From positions 1 through 8,408 of the forward strand of contig JARHYV010000327.1 in assembly GCA_029258495.1 (NCBI GenBank): a stretch of DNA of 8,408 nt. Direction: 5' to 3'. The notes under the pieces are model-generated. The model ran no database searches, was not told where the DNA came from, and saw nothing but the letters and a program-made list of their open reading frames with translations. Both the position numbers and the translations under genes were made by a program. Shown piece after piece: positions 5,784 to 8,408 of the stretch; position 1 is the stretch's first letter, and each line of letters begins with the position of its first letter. The stretch comes from Faecousia sp. Lineage in GTDB: Bacteria; Bacillota; Clostridia; Oscillospirales; Oscillospiraceae.

Positions 5784-8408
5784 TCAATCGAATACAGGCT
5801 CCGGAATTTCCTTCCAGTTGCTCATATCAAAGATATTCTCGGAAACCGCAAACCACTGTCCCGGCAGGAACTGCGTACCGTTGTTTTCCTGAATGTTCCA
5901 GTAGTTCGTATAGAAGATCTTCTGCTCTTCTTCATTATGTTTCGGATCGCTGTTGATCTGCTTGCCTGTAAAGGGGTTCACAGGCTCCTGGATCAAGCCA
6001 TTGGTTGCAAGGGTAGGAACATCCGCATTGGTCATAAAGCCCATATCCGTTGTCATCCCCTTCGCGCCGAAGTCCTTTACCATAAACAGGGGGTTATAGC
6101 GCATCACATCACGGCTGTCCCCTTCTCCGAAACGCATATCATCAAACTGGCTCAGGGAATGTCCATGATCTGCAACGATAATGATACGGGTATTGTCATA
6201 GACTCCGTTTTTCTGCAAATATTCAAACCAATTCCCCAGCTGAATGAATGTAGCCATATTGGCATGATAGTGGATGATCTGGTTATAGGTATCCATATGC
6301 AGTGTCCTGCCATTCAGGGTAAAGCGATCGGTATGGGTGCGGTCGTATTCCACATTGTCCACCTGATTGGATGGCACATATTCAGGCTCCTGCAGCATGA
6401 TGGGATTGTGCGTTGTATCGTTGCTCATCATCATGAAGGTGTTGTTCTCACCCTCCGTGATCTCGGTGATCTCCGGCAGGAGCTTGAGCTGCTCATAGGG
6501 TGTCACAAAGATCTCATCGATACCGGTTGCCGTCGAATTGCCGGTACAGATCTGGAAGAACGCACCATTCAGGCTGTGGTACTTGCCGGAATCGTAAATG
6601 TACGGCTGCAAAGCCAGAGGCGCGACCTTGACCATGCTGTAACAGAAGAAGTCGCGTCTGAGCGCCTCCTCCTTGGCAAACTGAAACATCAGCTTGTCCT
6701 CGCCGATATCGGTGGGCATATTATAGGCATGGATGTCCGGATATTCGTCATAGATGCTCAGATCCGGATGCCAGTGATAGCCTGCATGGGTGGGATTGCA
6801 AACGGTAACATCAAAGCCCGCATTGTCAAAAATGACCGGCATCACCTTCAGTGCCTCATCACTCTTCACCTGCAAAAGCTCCTGATCCCGTTTGTTCATC
6901 TCAAAGGGTCTGTATTCGTATCCGCCGTACAGCGCCGGAGCGCCGACATTTGTGCTGATGCCATAAGAAATGGTATTGGGATAGTAGGTAAAGCCATCGA
7001 ACTTTTCCTTCAGCTCCGGCTTTTCGTTCAGAATGTAGGGCACATACCCCGATACGCCGCGATCCATCATGATCACGACCACATTCCTGCCGCTGCGGGA
7101 TAAGGGAATTGTCGGCATTTTTGTTTTTTCCTGCTGCATCTGCTGCATCTTCGGCGCAACCACCGCATTGATCTGGACAATGTTCATGGCTGACATACCG
7201 ATGACAGCAACGCCCGCCGCAATGTAGATTGCCTTGACGATCTCTCCCTTTTTCTGCCAGATGAGGTACATCACCGCCAGAACCGCCAGAAGCACCGCCA
7301 AATTCACCAGCTTTTCTCCGGCTGTATTGGAAAAATCCCCCTTAAAGGTAAGCTGCGCCGTCAGTCCGCCATAGCTTTTTCCCATGAACATGTAGTTGAC
7401 GAAAGCGATGCCGCAAAGTCCCCAGACGCCCAAGGACAGAACTTTCTTGCCTGTCGATCCCATCAGCTTGTAAAACACGCTGAACCACACCACAAAAATG
7501 CCCAGTCCCACCAGTCCGGAATGCAGGACATAGCTCAAAGGATCGGTCATCGATACTGCGCTCATAAATTCTTCCGGAGAATTCTGAATGACAGCCGACG
7601 GGATCAGAACACCCATCAGCAGTGCCAGAAGTGCGCCGCCGCAATAGAATGCACCCGGTCTTTCCTGAATAGACAGGTGCAGCCCCAGCCCCTTGTTTCT
7701 TTTCTTCAGCGCATGCCAGATGTAGGGCAGCTGCATCATCAGCAGGATCAGCACCATAGCCAGCCGTTTTCTCGGAGTCAGATGTGCAAGCAGCACCACC
7801 AGCAGCAGCACAAGGCCCACGCCGGAGGACAGGCGGCACAGCACCGCTTTTGGGTCCTTCAGCTTATAGAAGATGTTTTTCACAAGGGAAAACAGGTTAT
7901 TCAGCGTCCAATAAAACACCAAACCCGCAGGAGACTGGTACAGCAGGATGAGGAACAGCGCTGCCATACCATACAGCTGCACCTTACTCTGAGCAGACAT
8001 TCCCTTGGTGTAGATGGCACTGGAGATCAGATTGATGGCAGTCATCAGGATCGGCAGCACATTGATAGCAATGCCGCCGATCACAAGCAGTCCGTCCGGT
8101 GCGCCCAGATTGGCGATCGGACCAAAGCTCACACCCCGAAGGATGCTCAGTCCGGACAGGAAATGGTATGCCGCCATAAAGAACGGGATCTCCAAAAGCA
8201 GAGAAACCGAGCCCTTCAGGACATCCGTAGGCTTATAGTTATTCTGGCGGTAATAGGTTTGCAGCATCATAAACCGCTCATCACCCGAGAAGGTCTTCTT
8301 GATGTGGGTCGTCCACTTCTTCAAGCGCTGTTCCGTTTTGCGCTCCTCTTCCTGCATGGCATCCGCCTGCTTGTACAGAGGCAGCACCAGAAAATTCATT
8401 GCAAGACT
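5784..8408 (-). CDS. YidC/Oxa1 insertase core fused to an extracellular sulfatase-superfamily domain (5' partial)
   Basis: At least 874 codons are visible; the frame is open to the edge, so the start is outside. Numbering is from the first visible Met (8399-8397). Residues 1-180 are a YidC/Oxa1 core: end of helix 1, a charged cytoplasmic hairpin (11-58), and core motifs including EIPFFMAAYHFL, NLGAPDGLL and SPAGLVFYWTLNNLFS. About seven more membrane segments follow (near 191, 212, 250, 290, 320, 364 and 387). From about 437 to the end is an alkaline-phosphatase/sulfatase-superfamily domain with VVVIMMD (metal ligand D446), ISTNVGAP (nucleophile T483), TTHNP (H664) and ADHGH (D744, H745). Threonine rather than Cys or Ser suggests a phosphotransferase like LtaS or phosphoethanolamine transferases. 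With the YidC core ending inside, seven further helices put this domain outside the cell. Its role in envelope polymer or lipid modification is inferred. Confidence 0.9.
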   Translation of the reverse strand, partial: SLAMNFLVLPLYKQADAMQEEERKTEQRLKKWTTHIKKTFSGDERFMMLQTYYRQNNYKPTDVLKGSVSLLLEIPFFMAAYHFLSGLSILRGVSFGPIANLGAPDGLLVIGGIAINVLPILMTAINLISSAIYTKGMSAQSKVQLYGMAALFLILLYQSPAGLVFYWTLNNLFSLVKNIFYKLKDPKAVLCRLSSGVGLVLLLVVLLAHLTPRKRLAMVLILLMMQLPYIWHALKKRNKGLGLHLSIQERPGAFYCGGALLALLMGVLIPSAVIQNSPEEFMSAVSMTDPLSYVLHSGLVGLGIFVVWFSVFYKLMGSTGKKVLSLGVWGLCGIAFVNYMFMGKSYGGLTAQLTFKGDFSNTAGEKLVNLAVLLAVLAVMYLIWQKKGEIVKAIYIAAGVAVIGMSAMNIVQINAVVAPKMQQMQQEKTKMPTIPLSRSGRNVVVIMMDRGVSGYVPYILNEKPELKEKFDGFTYYPNTISYGISTNVGAPALYGGYEYRPFEMNKRDQELLQVKSDEALKVMPVIFDNAGFDVTVCNPTHAGYHWHPDLSIYDEYPDIHAYNMPTDIGEDKLMFQFAKEEALRRDFFCYSMVKVAPLALQPYIYDSGKYHSLNGAFFQICTGNSTATGIDEIFVTPYEQLKLLPEITEITEGENNTFMMMSNDTTHNPIMLQEPEYVPSNQVDNVEYDRTHTDRFTLNGRTLHMDTYNQIIHYHANMATFIQLGNWFEYLQKNGVYDNTRIIIVADHGHSLSQFDDMRFGEGDSRDVMRYNPLFMVKDFGAKGMTTDMGFMTNADVPTLATNGLIQEPVNPFTGKQINSDPKHNEEEQKIFYTNYWNIQENNGTQFLPGQWFAVSENIFDMSNWKEIPEPVFD

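Noticed and set aside
5778..7103. A 441-codon plus-strand open frame opposite the sulfatase-superfamily domain
   Set aside because: It is in codon register with the minus-strand gene, whose active-site motifs prove it coding. The antisense product is of unusual composition and overlaps the end of the gene.
8397..8399. The ATG at 8399 as the true start of the minus-strand gene
   Set aside because: The frame is open to the window edge, and this Met falls inside YidC helix 1, so the real start must be upstream.

Overview
The window looks like a piece of a Clostridia (Bacillota) chromosome. It has moderate-to-high GC, Gram-positive style Shine-Dalgarno sequences, sigma-A type promoters and short intrinsic terminators. 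The protein families (a 717-residue Tex, a DinF/NorM-like MATE pump, a GH129-type glycosidase and a YidC-like protein) fit a gut Oscillospiraceae or Lachnospiraceae relative. This placement is inferred from general features, because no 16S or other species marker is present. There is no insertion sequence, phage gene or CRISPR array, and the genes look intact.

Layout from left to right. At the left edge the minus strand carries the first 15 bases of a tRNA gene, with a consensus promoter (TTGACA, 17 bp, TATAAT) just upstream. Back to back with it, an extended -10 promoter drives tex on the plus strand (118-2271). tex is followed by a UUCG-capped terminator. A second strong promoter follows at once, with a 16-bp near-palindrome at the expected transcription start, and leads into a MATE-family efflux gene (2384-3754, probable TTG start). 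Only 39 bp later comes a cytoplasmic GH129-type alpha-N-acetylgalactosaminidase candidate (3794-5692), apparently in the same transcription unit. A perfect 34-bp palindrome with A and T tracts on its flanks ends this unit and also serves the converging gene on the minus strand.

That last gene (8408-5784, minus strand, 5' end outside the window) is the most unusual item. Its N-terminal part is a YidC/Oxa1-type membrane insertase core. It continues through about seven further membrane segments into a C-terminal alkaline-phosphatase/sulfatase-superfamily domain that keeps a threonine nucleophile and the metal ligands. The predicted topology puts the enzyme domain outside the cell, as in lipoteichoic acid synthases and phosphoethanolamine transferases. 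The residue aligned with the conserved groove arginine of YidC appears to be asparagine. A combined insertase and lipid-headgroup transferase or phosphodiesterase is the best candidate here for an undescribed system.

Functionally, tex is a housekeeping RNA-binding transcription factor. The MATE-GH129 pair looks like a small, probably repressor-controlled operon. The YidC-sulfatase protein most likely works in cell-envelope assembly and belongs to a separate transcription unit entering from the right.
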